Part shown: positions 1-5,300 of the stretch, in pieces | Layout: each line of letters opens with the position of its first letter | Numbering within the stretch: the stretch's first letter is position 1 | NCBI GenBank assembly: GCA_002421985.1 | Contig: DISF01000018.1 | Location: 38,471-45,657 of the forward strand | DNA: 7,187 bases | Reading direction: 5' to 3' | Source of the DNA: Roseovarius sp. UBA6217 | GTDB taxonomy: Bacteria; Pseudomonadota; Alphaproteobacteria; Rhodobacterales; Rhodobacteraceae | Notes under the pieces: generated by a model | Told to the model about the DNA's origin: nothing | The model's database searches: none | What the model saw: the letters and a program-made list of their open reading frames with translations, nothing else | Translations under genes and position numbers: made by a program

Positions 1-335
1 AACCGCACCATGCCCGCCGGACTGCTGAGCTTGTGATTGTCCCAGAACATCCAGCGCATCACCTCGCGCGCCTCCTGCGGCGTTGCGCCGCCGAATTTGC
101 CCGTCTTCTCGGTGACATACATCTGCATGACGCCCGATTGCGTCAAGGTCACGTCGCCATCCACGAGCACCGGCACCTCGCCCATGACATTGATCTCACG
201 AAACGCAGGCTGACGCGTCTGCCCGCCGAAAAAATCGACAAAGACCGGCTCCCAGTCGAGCCCCGCCAGTTCCAGCGCCAGCGCCGCCTTGTAGGCATTG
301 CCCGATTCTCCGAAGCAGTAAAGTTTTATGGTCAT
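1..335 (-). CDS. Glutathione S-transferase, N-terminal part (cut by window edge)
   Basis: The first 111 codons of a glutathione S-transferase-like protein run off the left edge of the window. The ATG at 335-333 follows a good Shine-Dalgarno (GGGAGAA, 347-341) with 5 bases of spacing. The start MTIKLYCFGESGNAYK has the thioredoxin-fold beta strand followed by an SGN motif (residues 11-13), where GSTs of this kind place the residue that activates the glutathione thiol. EVPVL (53-57) gives the cis-proline (Pro55) and TQSG (65-68) supplies the Gln-Ser pair that usually holds the gamma-glutamyl group. The beginning of the all-helical C-terminal domain is visible from about residue 86. The expected role is cytosolic glutathione conjugation or thiol chemistry, but the substrate is unknown. 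The gene follows the acyl-CoA dehydrogenases in the same direction after 284 bases, so it may be the end of that operon or have its own promoter. Confidence 0.88.
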   Translation of the reverse strand, partial: MTIKLYCFGESGNAYKAALALELAGLDWEPVFVDFFGGQTRQPAFREINVMGEVPVLVDGDVTLTQSGVMQMYVTEKTGKFGGATPQEAREVMRWMFWDNHKLSSPAGMVR

Positions 336-365
336 GCCGTTTCTCCCGGTTGCAGCGTTGAAATT

Positions 366-385
366 GAGTATTTCTGGCAAGATGA
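366..385 (+). repeat. Copy 1 of an inverted 20-base GAGTATTT...GGCAAGATGA motif
   Basis: The motif begins GAGTATTT and ends GGCAAGATGA, with CT between them. It matches the motif at 537-556 on the other strand at 18 of 20 positions; only the two central bases differ (CT here, GC there). It lies 31 bases upstream of the GST start codon. I remember motifs of the form GAGTATTT..GGCAAGATGAA as frequent between genes in Rhodobacterales, but that is recollection and not a search. Confidence 0.55.
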
Positions 386-536
386 CGCCTGCGGAGATTC
401 ACCCGGCATTAACCTTGCCATGCTTTGATCCGAGGCGCGGTACAGGCTGGAGAGCCGATGACCGCGCAAGGTGAAGCCCTGTTCCGGTGCCAGATGCCAG
501 TCGGCCCGCGCAGCGGACAGGGCGGACCTTTCCACT

Positions 537-556
537 TCATCTTGCCGCAAATACTC
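537..556 (-). repeat. Copy 2 of the inverted 20-base motif, joined to a GC hairpin
   Basis: Read on the minus strand this is GAGTATTT, GC, GGCAAGATGA. It directly follows (on that strand) the hairpin at 586-566 and a second ACCCCCG run at 565-559. Hairpin, C-run and motif together look like one composite intergenic element, whereas copy 1 at 366-385 has only the motif and no hairpin. The two copies face each other across 151 bases. Confidence 0.55.
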
Positions 557-565
557 CACGGGGGT

Positions 566-586
566 CCGGGGGTGTGAAACCCCCGG
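566..586 (-). terminator. GC-rich hairpin downstream of acyl-CoA dehydrogenase (possible terminator or REP-like palindrome)
   Basis: A perfect 8-base stem (CCGGGGGT / ACCCCCGG) closes a 5-base loop, 33 bases past the stop codon of the 377-residue dehydrogenase on its transcript. A further ACCCCCG (565-559) follows at once, so the GGGGGT arm could pair with either C-run, giving two exclusive hairpins. On the minus strand there is no U-run after the stem, so it does not fit a standard intrinsic terminator. Transcript-end protection, Rho-assisted termination or a repeated palindromic element are all possible. The form GGGGGTTTCACACCCCC is one I recall as common in Rhodobacterales intergenic regions. 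Confidence 0.5.
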
Positions 587-619
587 CTCTGACCGTGGCA
601 TACGCGCGTGCACGCGCCC

Positions 620-1753
620 TCACAGCGCCCTCGCGATCAATTCTTTCATGATCTCGTTGGTGCCGCCATAGATGCGCTGCACGCGGGCATCGGCCCACAT
701 TTCGGCGATGTCGTATTCCTGCATGTAGCCATAGCCGCCATGCAGTTGCACGCACTCGTCCAGCACCTCGCCTTGCGTGTCGGTCAGCCAGTATTTCGCC
801 ATCGCGGCCTTTTGGACGCTCAATTCGCCGCGCAAATGCTCGGCGATGCATTCATCGAGAAAGGCGCGGGCGACGGCGACCTTGGTCTGGCACTCGGCCA
901 GTTTGAACCGCGTGTTCTGAAATTGCAGGATCGGGCCGCCAAAGGCCTGGCGTTCCTTGGCATAGGTGACGGTGCGCGTCACGGCACCCTCCATCGCGCC
1001 CTGCGCGCCGCAGGCGATGATGAGGCGCTCCTGCGGCAATTGCTGCATCATCTGGTAAAAGCCGCGCCCCTCTTCGCCACCCAGGATGTTTTCGGGCGGG
1101 ATTTCGACATTGTCGAAGAACAGCTCCGAGGTGTCGCCCGCGTGCAGCCCCAGTTTTTCAAGGTTGCGCCCGCGTACAAATCCCTGCGCGCCCTCGGTTT
1201 CCACAACCACCAGAGAGATGCCCTTGGCCCCCTCCTTGGGGTCGGTCTTGGCCGCGACGATGATGAGGTCGGCATGCTGGCCGTTGGTGATGAAGGTCTT
1301 CTGCCCCGAGAGGCGGTACGCATTACCGTCACGAATCGCGCGGGTCTTGATGCCCTGCAAATCCGATCCGGCGGCAGGCTCGGTCATGGCCAAGGCCCCG
1401 ACCATCTCGCCCGAGGCCATTTTTGGCAGCCAACGCTTTTTCTGCTCTTCCGAGCCATAGGCGAGGATGTAATGCGCGACGATGCCGGAATGGATCGGGT
1501 TGCCCCAACTGGCGAGATTGGCGCGGGACTGTTCGATGCAGGTCACCGCCTCATGCCCGAAATCACCGCCCGCGCCGCCGTATTCCTCGGGGATGGACGG
1601 GCAGAGCAGGCCCAGGGCACCCGCCTGACGCCAGCAGTCGCGGTCCATGATCCCCGCCTTGCGCCACCGCTCGAAATGCGGCTGCCATTCATCGGCGATG
1701 AATTTGGCGGTCAGATCGCCAAGCATCCGGTGATCGTCTGTCATCCATGTCAT
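620..1753 (-). CDS. Acyl-CoA dehydrogenase, long-chain (LCAD)-like, 377 aa
   Basis: This is a FAD-dependent acyl-CoA dehydrogenase that would oxidise an acyl-CoA to the trans-2-enoyl-CoA and pass electrons to electron-transfer flavoprotein. The length of 377 residues is typical of the family. Visible landmarks are the flavin/substrate loop LAMTEPAAGSDLQG (121-134), SGQKTFITNG (149-158), KERQAFGGPILQFQ (266-279) and the C-terminal block LHGGYGYMQEYDIAEMW (337-353) followed by IYGGTNEIMKELIAR (361-375). The usual catalytic glutamate of short- and medium-chain enzymes (IYEGT) is glycine here (Gly363). Glu242 in LPQERLIIA sits where human LCAD and isovaleryl-CoA dehydrogenase carry their base, so the enzyme should be active and of that subtype. 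The ATG at 1753 lies about 10 bases after GGGAG; a second in-frame ATG three codons on is further away. It is the last of four closely spaced genes. Chain-length or branched-chain preference cannot be read with certainty. Confidence 0.93.
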   Translation of the reverse strand: MTWMTDDHRMLGDLTAKFIADEWQPHFERWRKAGIMDRDCWRQAGALGLLCPSIPEEYGGAGGDFGHEAVTCIEQSRANLASWGNPIHSGIVAHYILAYGSEEQKKRWLPKMASGEMVGALAMTEPAAGSDLQGIKTRAIRDGNAYRLSGQKTFITNGQHADLIIVAAKTDPKEGAKGISLVVVETEGAQGFVRGRNLEKLGLHAGDTSELFFDNVEIPPENILGGEEGRGFYQMMQQLPQERLIIACGAQGAMEGAVTRTVTYAKERQAFGGPILQFQNTRFKLAECQTKVAVARAFLDECIAEHLRGELSVQKAAMAKYWLTDTQGEVLDECVQLHGGYGYMQEYDIAEMWADARVQRIYGGTNEIMKELIARAL

Positions 1754-1780
1754 GTGGTTTCGTCTCCCTTAACTACAGTT

Positions 1781-1993
1781 TCAGCGTTTGCGCGCATCGA
1801 TCTCCGAATTGAACAGCCGGAGCCGGTGCGCAAATGTGTCCTCATTGATCACGCTGTCGAAATTCTCGAACAGAAAGGACAGCGCCTCGCCCTCGTCCAG
1901 CCCCGCCTCGGCTGCGAATTTGCGCAACCGGCGATAGCCATCCTCGGTCATCGCCGCGTTGAAGCGGCGGGTCAAGCAAAAGCGTTTCGGCAT
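1781..1993 (-). CDS. Small 70-aa protein, ribbon-helix-helix-like, between two acyl-CoA dehydrogenases
   Basis: I do not recognise this protein by name. The ATG at 1993 is preceded by a strong purine-rich ribosome binding site (GAGGGAGGG within 1994-2006), which overlaps nothing else and fills the 19-base gap after the upstream dehydrogenase; the next gene starts 27 bases after its stop. Residues 8-15 (TRRFNAAM) could form a beta strand, 16-30 a charged helix (TEDGYRRLRKFAAEA), then a GLD turn and a second helix, EGEALSFLFENF (34-45). This strand-helix-turn-helix order and its hydrophobic spacing resemble ribbon-helix-helix DNA-binding proteins. The tail (51-70) is a charged, probably helical stretch ending in ARKR. 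No signal peptide or membrane segment is seen and there is one cysteine (Cys6). Its place inside the operon suggests co-expression with the dehydrogenases, perhaps as a small regulator or accessory subunit. The fold assignment is inference. Confidence 0.75.
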   Translation of the reverse strand: MPKRFCLTRRFNAAMTEDGYRRLRKFAAEAGLDEGEALSFLFENFDSVINEDTFAHRLRLFNSEIDARKR

Positions 1994-2012
1994 CTGCCCT
2001 CCCTCTCCTCGC

Positions 2013-3791
2013 TCAAAACGCGTCGGCCTCCAGCGCCATGACGGTATCTGCCCCGCTTTCGATGCGCGCGAGGTGCAGCGCCGTCGCGGGCAGGCGGCGT
2101 TTCATGTAGTAGCGCCCGGTGGCCAGCTTGGTCTTGTAAAAGCCCTCGTCCGGGGCACCACCCTCAAGCGCCGCATGGGCCGCCCTGGCCATCCGCGCCC
2201 ACATCAGGCCAAGGCAGACATGGCCGAAAAGGTGCATGAAGTCATAGGAGCCAGCAAGCGCCGCGTTGGGGTTCTTCATGCCATTTTGCATGAAGAACAT
2301 GGCCGATGCTTGCAGGTCTTTAGACGCCGCCTTGAGCGGGTCGAGGAAATCGGCCTTGAGCGCCTCGTTACCCTCGTTCTCCTTGAGGAAGGTTTTCACC
2401 ATGTCAAAGAAGGCCATGACGTGCCTGCCACCGTCCTGCGCCAGCTTGCGGCCCACCAGATCAAGGGCTTGCACGCCGTTTGCGCCCTCGTAGATCATGG
2501 CGATGCGGGCGTCGCGGGTGAATTGCGACATGCCCCATTCCTCGATATAGCCATGCCCGCCATAGACCTGCTGCGCCAGCACGGTCATGTCATAGCCCTC
2601 ATCGGTGAGGAACCCCTTGATGACGGGCGTCATCAGCGAAATCAGCCCCTCTGCCGCCGCGTCGCCGCCGCGATGCGAGCGGTCGATGAGCTCCGCCCCC
2701 CAGAGCATGAAGGCGCGCGCACCCTCGATGAAGGATTTCTGATCCATCAGCGAACGCCGGATATCCGGGTGCACGATCAGCGGATCGGCAGGGCCGTCGG
2801 GGTTTTCCGCCCCCGTGACGGCGCGCCCCTGAAGCCGGTCCTTGGCATAGGCGAGCGCGTTCTGATAGGCGACCTCGGCCTGTGCCAGACCCTGCATTCC
2901 CACGCCGATGCGGGCCTCGTTCATCATGGTGAACATGGCCCGCATCCCCTTGTGCTCTTCGCCCAAAAGCCAGCCGGTCGCCCCGTCATAGTTCATCACG
3001 CAGGTGGCATTGCCGTGAATCCCCATTTTTTTCTCGATCTTTCCGCAACTCACGCCGTTTCGCGGCCCGAGGCTGCCATCCTCGTTCACGATGAATTTCG
3101 GCACGATGAAGAGCGACACGCCCTTGATCCCCTCCGGCCCGCCTGGGATCCTGGCCAGCACGAGGTGGATGATGTTCTCGGCCATGTCATGCTCGCCGGC
3201 CGAGATGAAGATCTTCTGCCCCGTCACCTTGTAGCTGCCGTCGCCCTGCGGTTCGGCCTTGGTGCGCATCAGGCCCAGATCGGTGCCACAATGCGGCTCG
3301 GTCAGGTTCATGGTGCCGGTCCAGTCGCAACTGGCCATTTTCGGCAGATATGTCGCCTTTTGCTTATCCGAGCCATGCGCGAGGATCGCCGAGGCGGCCC
3401 CGTGGGTCAGGCCGTGATACATGGTAAATGCCTGATTGGAGGCCGAAAACATCTCGCCCACCGCAGTGCCAAGGATATAGGGCATGTATTGCCCGCCATA
3501 TTCCTCGGGCAGGTCAAGCGCGGTCCAGCCGCCCTCGCGGATCTGATCGAACGCCGCCTTGAATCCCGTGGGCGTGCGCACCACGCCGTTTTCGAGAACG
3601 CAGCCCTCGGTATCGCCCACGGCGTTGAGCGGCATCAGCACTTCGGAGGCGATCTTGCCGGCTTCTTCCAGAACCGAACTGGTAAAATCGGGATCAAGCT
3701 CGGCATAGCCGGGCGTGTCCTGCTCTGACACGTTCAGCACCTCGTGCAGGATGAATTGCATGTCGCGGGTGGGGGCGGTGTAGCTGGGCAT
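2013..3791 (-). CDS. Acyl-CoA dehydrogenase with N- and C-terminal extensions, 592 aa
   Basis: This is a large-type flavin-dependent acyl-CoA dehydrogenase, about 200 residues longer than the classical enzyme. It starts with the short N-terminal domain found in this subfamily (YTAPTRDMQFILHEVL, 4-19). The core shows LPEEYGGQ (94-101), LTEPHCGTDLG (163-173), TGQKIFISAGEHD (190-202), a middle beta domain (about 205-275) and YGGHGYIEEW (410-419). The catalytic glutamate is in place: Glu435 in IYEGANG. Residues from about 455 onward form the extra C-terminal helical domain. This architecture is shared by the DmdC-type enzymes (3-methylmercaptopropionyl-CoA dehydrogenase of DMSP breakdown) and by several paralogues acting on fatty acyl-CoAs. 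No dmdB or dmdD is in view and a MerR regulator precedes it, so a fatty-acid role is at least as likely. The ATG at 3791 has a modest AAGGGA about 10 bases upstream. It lies 30 bases after the second regulator and 19 before the 70-residue gene. Confidence 0.95.
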   Translation of the reverse strand: MPSYTAPTRDMQFILHEVLNVSEQDTPGYAELDPDFTSSVLEEAGKIASEVLMPLNAVGDTEGCVLENGVVRTPTGFKAAFDQIREGGWTALDLPEEYGGQYMPYILGTAVGEMFSASNQAFTMYHGLTHGAASAILAHGSDKQKATYLPKMASCDWTGTMNLTEPHCGTDLGLMRTKAEPQGDGSYKVTGQKIFISAGEHDMAENIIHLVLARIPGGPEGIKGVSLFIVPKFIVNEDGSLGPRNGVSCGKIEKKMGIHGNATCVMNYDGATGWLLGEEHKGMRAMFTMMNEARIGVGMQGLAQAEVAYQNALAYAKDRLQGRAVTGAENPDGPADPLIVHPDIRRSLMDQKSFIEGARAFMLWGAELIDRSHRGGDAAAEGLISLMTPVIKGFLTDEGYDMTVLAQQVYGGHGYIEEWGMSQFTRDARIAMIYEGANGVQALDLVGRKLAQDGGRHVMAFFDMVKTFLKENEGNEALKADFLDPLKAASKDLQASAMFFMQNGMKNPNAALAGSYDFMHLFGHVCLGLMWARMARAAHAALEGGAPDEGFYKTKLATGRYYMKRRLPATALHLARIESGADTVMALEADAF

Positions 3792-3821
3792 GTCTTTTTT
3801 CCCTTGAAACGGTCAGGCCGC

Positions 3822-4223
3822 TTATTCGGCGGCTTTCTTGCTGTCCTTGAGCGCGGCGAGCATCCGCGCGCCCCATGTCATCTGTTCGCGCAATTCTGCG
3901 ATGGCGGCGTCAAGCTCGTCGCGCTGGCGCTCCATGTCGGCGAGGCGCGCGCGCGCGATCTCGTAGGTGGCGGCGATCTGGGTATATTGCTGGTCGCCCT
4001 TGTCGTAGAGATCGAGCAATTGCCGCAGCTCCTCGAGGCTGAAGCCGAAACGCTTGCCGCGCTGGATGAGCTTGAGCCGGGCGCGGTCGCGCCGGGTAAA
4101 GAGCCGCTTTTGACCCTGACGGATCGGCGACAGGAGTTCCTTGGATTCGTAAAATCGCAGGGTGCGCGGCGTCACATGATACGCATCGCACATCTGGCGG
4201 ATTGTCATCACATCATCACTCAT
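3822..4223 (-). CDS. MerR-family transcriptional regulator, 133 aa (operon-proximal copy)
   Basis: This is a MerR-family regulator with the winged helix-turn-helix at the N terminus: MTIRQMCDAY (6-15), VTPRTLRFYE (17-26) and KELLSPIRQGQKRLFTRRD (28-46). RGKRFGFSLEELRQLL (55-70) is the second helical pair, and residues about 77-116 are a charged dimer coiled coil. The tail has no cysteine or histidine cluster, so it is not a metal sensor of the MerR/CueR/ZntR kind; it resembles the short MerR proteins that control acyl-CoA and branched-chain catabolism (LiuR-like). I start it at ATG 4223, which sits 7 bases after GAGG; the preceding in-frame GTG (4226) is only 4 bases from it. It lies 30 bases before the 592-residue dehydrogenase and is probably co-transcribed with it. 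The likely operator is the ACGT cluster upstream (4296-4334). About 39 of the first 70 residues match the other MerR gene by my own count. Confidence 0.9.
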   Translation of the reverse strand: MSDDVMTIRQMCDAYHVTPRTLRFYESKELLSPIRQGQKRLFTRRDRARLKLIQRGKRFGFSLEELRQLLDLYDKGDQQYTQIAATYEIARARLADMERQRDELDAAIAELREQMTWGARMLAALKDSKKAAE

Positions 4224-4295
4224 CACGGGGCCTCTTGCGGGTCATCTGTCGACAATCTGCGCGTCACGGCCCCTGGTTACAAGAACCCTCGGGCT

Positions 4296-4334
4296 TTACG
4301 TGACCGCTACGTAACGTCACTTTTTCGTTGACGT
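4296..4334. promoter_or_regulatory. Operator candidate: 19-base palindrome plus further ACGT half-sites
   Basis: TTACGT (4296-4301), 7 bases, ACGTAA (4309-4314) form a perfect 19-base inverted repeat, the size typical of MerR-family operators, which lie in the long spacer of the promoters they control. Two more ACGT cores follow at 4314-4317 and 4331-4334, the last within TTGACGTAAG. The first, second and last cores start at 4298, 4309 and 4331, that is 11 and 22 bases apart, so they fall on the same face of the helix. The cluster lies 75-110 bases before the start of the operon-proximal MerR gene. From memory, LiuR-type regulators use ACGT-containing pseudo-palindromes; I could not check this. 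GTGACG with TAAAGC, 16 bases apart on the minus strand around the palindrome, is a weak promoter fit. Confidence 0.5.
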
Positions 4335-4356
4335 AAGATCAGGCAAGGTCAGGCGC

Positions 4357-4387
4357 GTGACGGGCAACTTTCTTGCCCCCGTGTCAC
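4357..4387 (-). terminator. Bulged hairpin just after the first MerR gene
   Basis: GTGAC (4357-4361) and GGGCAA (4362-4367) pair with TTGCCC (4373-4378) and GTCAC (4383-4387) around a 5-base loop, with a 4-base bulge (4379-4382) in one arm. The structure starts 9 bases past the stop codon of the 122-residue regulator on its own strand. There is no U-run on either side, so it may end or stabilise the transcript without being a standard intrinsic terminator. Confidence 0.4.
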
Positions 4388-4396
4388 TTCCGCACA

Positions 4397-4765
4397 TCAC
4401 CGGAGGCGGGCCTCGGTGTCGTCGCGCAGCGCGCGAAGCTCTGCCATCGCGTCGTCGATCTGGCGGCGCTGCTCGGCCAATTCGGCCAGTTGCCGGTCGG
4501 CCAGTTCAACCCATTGGCGCATCTGCGCCCTGGTGCCCTCTTTCTCGTAGACGAGCAGCCATTGCCGGATTTCCTCGAGCGAGAAGCCGAATTTGCGCCC
4601 GCGCAGGATCAGCGTCATGCGCGCACATTCGCGCGGCCCATACCAGCGCGCGCGCCCCTCGCGTTCGGGATGCAACAGCTCGATATATTCGTAATAGCGC
4701 AGGGTGCGCGGGGTCACGTCGAACTGGGCGCACATTTGCTTGAAGGACAGCCGCTGGTCGGACAT
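4397..4765 (-). CDS. MerR-family transcriptional regulator, 122 aa (divergent copy)
   Basis: This second MerR-family protein shares the helix-turn-helix layout of its neighbour at the same residue numbers: MCAQFDVTPRTLRYYE (11-26), IELLHPEREGRARW (28-41), RGRKFGFSLEEIRQ (55-68), then a charged coiled coil (about 78-116). No metal-binding cysteine pattern is present; Cys12 is shared with the paralogue and Cys47 is not. The frame stays open upstream to 4957, but the ATG at 4765 is chosen because it follows AAGGGAGGGAGGA directly, aligns with the start of the other regulator, and avoids overlap with the divergent thioesterase. A promoter candidate (4786-4814) lies 20 bases upstream. The gene is divergent from the thioesterase-MATE genes and upstream of the dehydrogenase operon, so it could act on either or both. 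The effector is unknown; an acyl-CoA or related small molecule is a reasonable guess. Confidence 0.9.
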   Translation of the reverse strand: MSDQRLSFKQMCAQFDVTPRTLRYYEYIELLHPEREGRARWYGPRECARMTLILRGRKFGFSLEEIRQWLLVYEKEGTRAQMRQWVELADRQLAELAEQRRQIDDAMAELRALRDDTEARLR

Positions 4766-4785
4766 TCCTCCCTCCCTTCGAGATG

Positions 4786-4814
4786 AGGTTAGGGCCAGGT
4801 CGCGGCCCGCGCAA
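4786..4814 (-). promoter_or_regulatory. Candidate sigma-70 promoter for the divergent MerR gene
   Basis: On the minus strand TTGCGC (4814-4809) and TAACCT (4791-4786) are separated by exactly 17 bases, placing a start site about 13 bases before the ATG at 4765, with the Shine-Dalgarno in the short leader. Each hexamer matches the consensus only in part, and high-GC alphaproteobacterial promoters are hard to call by eye. Confidence 0.4.
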
Positions 4815-4823
4815 CGGCCACCC

Positions 4824-4855
4824 TTGCCCCCGCGCCAATTTGCCCGCCATATAGG
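4824..4855 (+). promoter_or_regulatory. Candidate promoter for the thioesterase-MATE genes with a 20-base spacer
   Basis: TTGCCC (4824-4829) and TATAGG (4850-4855) are separated by 20 bases. That is longer than the usual 17 and within the long-spacer class that MerR-family proteins activate by twisting the DNA. No strong palindrome is seen in the spacer, only a short CAATTTG centre (4836-4842). The start site would lie about 15 bases before the ATG at 4878. The fit is modest. Confidence 0.3.
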
Positions 4856-4877
4856 GCGCAGGCACGGCGGAGGCGAG

Positions 4878-5300
4878 ATGGAAACGCAAAAAGACAAGAT
4901 CGCGCGGCAGTTCATGGAGGCGCTGCCCCATGCCCGCGCGCTCGGGATGCGGTTCACGCGGCTGGAGAACGGTCATGCCGCGATCGAGATGGAATATAAC
5001 ACGCGGTTCATAGGCGATCCCGAGACGGGCGTGATCCACGGCGGCGCGGTCTCGGCGCTGATGGATACCTGCTGCGGGGCGGCGGCGATGAGCCATCCGG
5101 CCTCGCCCGGCGGCACCGCCACGATTGATCTGCGCATCGACTACATGCGCCCTGCCACGCCGGGGCAGACGATCCGCGCCGAGGCGGAGTGCTATCACAT
5201 CACGCGCTCGGTGGCCTTTGTGCGCGCCCGCGCGATGGATGACGACACCGCCCGCCCCGTGGCCACCGCCACCGGCACCTTTACCGTGGAGGGCGGCTGA
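4878..5300 (+). CDS. PaaI-family (hotdog fold) thioesterase, 140 aa
   Basis: This is a single-domain hotdog-fold acyl-CoA thioesterase of the PaaI/YbgC-like group, expected to hydrolyse acyl- or aromatic-acyl-CoA to the free acid and CoA in the cytosol as a homotetramer. Residues 50-63 (TGVIHGGAVSALMD) carry the HGG motif (His54-Gly-Gly) at the start of the central helix, with Asp63 nine residues later as the probable catalytic acid. The beta strands TIDLRIDYMRP (82-92), IRAEAEC (99-105) and VAFVRARAMD (112-121) complete the fold. The ATG at 4878 has GGAGG upstream with 4 bases spacing; the frame is open further upstream, but that would run into the divergent regulator and lacks family similarity. 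Its TGA shares one base with the next ATG (TGATG), so the two thioesterases are translationally coupled. The substrate is unknown. Confidence 0.92.
   Translation: METQKDKIARQFMEALPHARALGMRFTRLENGHAAIEMEYNTRFIGDPETGVIHGGAVSALMDTCCGAAAMSHPASPGGTATIDLRIDYMRPATPGQTIRAEAECYHITRSVAFVRARAMDDDTARPVATATGTFTVEGG

Larger units (their letters stand above)
336..619. other. 284-base intergenic region without a convincing gene
   Basis: This gap lies between the end of the 377-residue acyl-CoA dehydrogenase and the start of the GST. It holds a strong GC-rich hairpin (566-586), two inverted copies of a 20-base motif (366-385 and 537-556) and the GST ribosome binding site (341-347). A 93-codon open frame crosses it on the minus strand (613-332), but it reads through the hairpin, has no clear ribosome binding site, overlaps the GST start, and its translation lacks a recognisable fold. 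I see no clear sigma-70 promoter for the GST. The about 150 bases between the two motif copies show nothing I can name. Confidence 0.6.
4224..4396. other. 173-base non-coding region between the two MerR genes
   Basis: Both MerR genes read leftward, so this region is downstream of one and upstream of the other. From right to left it holds a bulged hairpin just after the first regulator's stop (4357-4387), a cluster of four ACGT half-sites including a 19-base palindrome (4298-4334), and the second regulator's ribosome binding site (AAGAGG, about 4231-4236). The hairpin and operator-like sites suggest that the second regulator and the dehydrogenases have their own promoter here. I could not fix a convincing -35/-10 pair. 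Confidence 0.55.

Noticed and set aside
332..613. 93-codon minus-strand open frame in the gap before the GST
   Set aside because: It crosses the palindromic hairpin and both repeat copies, overlaps the GST start, has no good ribosome binding site and no recognisable domain.
1781..1993. Toxin-antitoxin antitoxin reading of the ribbon-helix-helix-like protein
   Set aside because: No toxin-like gene (RelE/ParE, PIN, MazF type) is adjacent; both neighbours are metabolic dehydrogenases.
608..2041. 477-codon open frame on the plus strand
   Set aside because: It is antisense to the 377-residue dehydrogenase and the 70-residue gene; its translation is His/Arg/Leu-rich with no family resemblance, as expected from a GC-rich shadow frame.
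1959..3728. 589-codon open frame on the plus strand
   Set aside because: It mirrors the 592-residue dehydrogenase, which has clear family motifs and a catalytic glutamate; the plus frame has none.
2013..3791. Firm naming of the 592-residue enzyme as DmdC of the DMSP demethylation pathway
   Set aside because: Architecture and the Glu435 position fit, but many paralogues share them and no other dmd gene is in view, so the symbol was left empty.
3822..4765. Metal- or redox-sensing role for the MerR proteins
   Set aside because: Neither has the C-terminal cysteine pattern of the mercury, copper, zinc or SoxR-type members.
4704..4877. Upstream extension of the first thioesterase to 198 residues
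   Set aside because: It would run through the divergent promoter region and into the regulator; the ATG at 4878 has its own GGAGG and gives a family-sized protein.
4766..4957. Upstream extension of the 122-residue MerR regulator to 186 residues
   Set aside because: The added segment would overlap the divergent thioesterase coding region and is unlike MerR proteins; the internal ATG at 4765 has a strong ribosome binding site and matches the paralogue's start.
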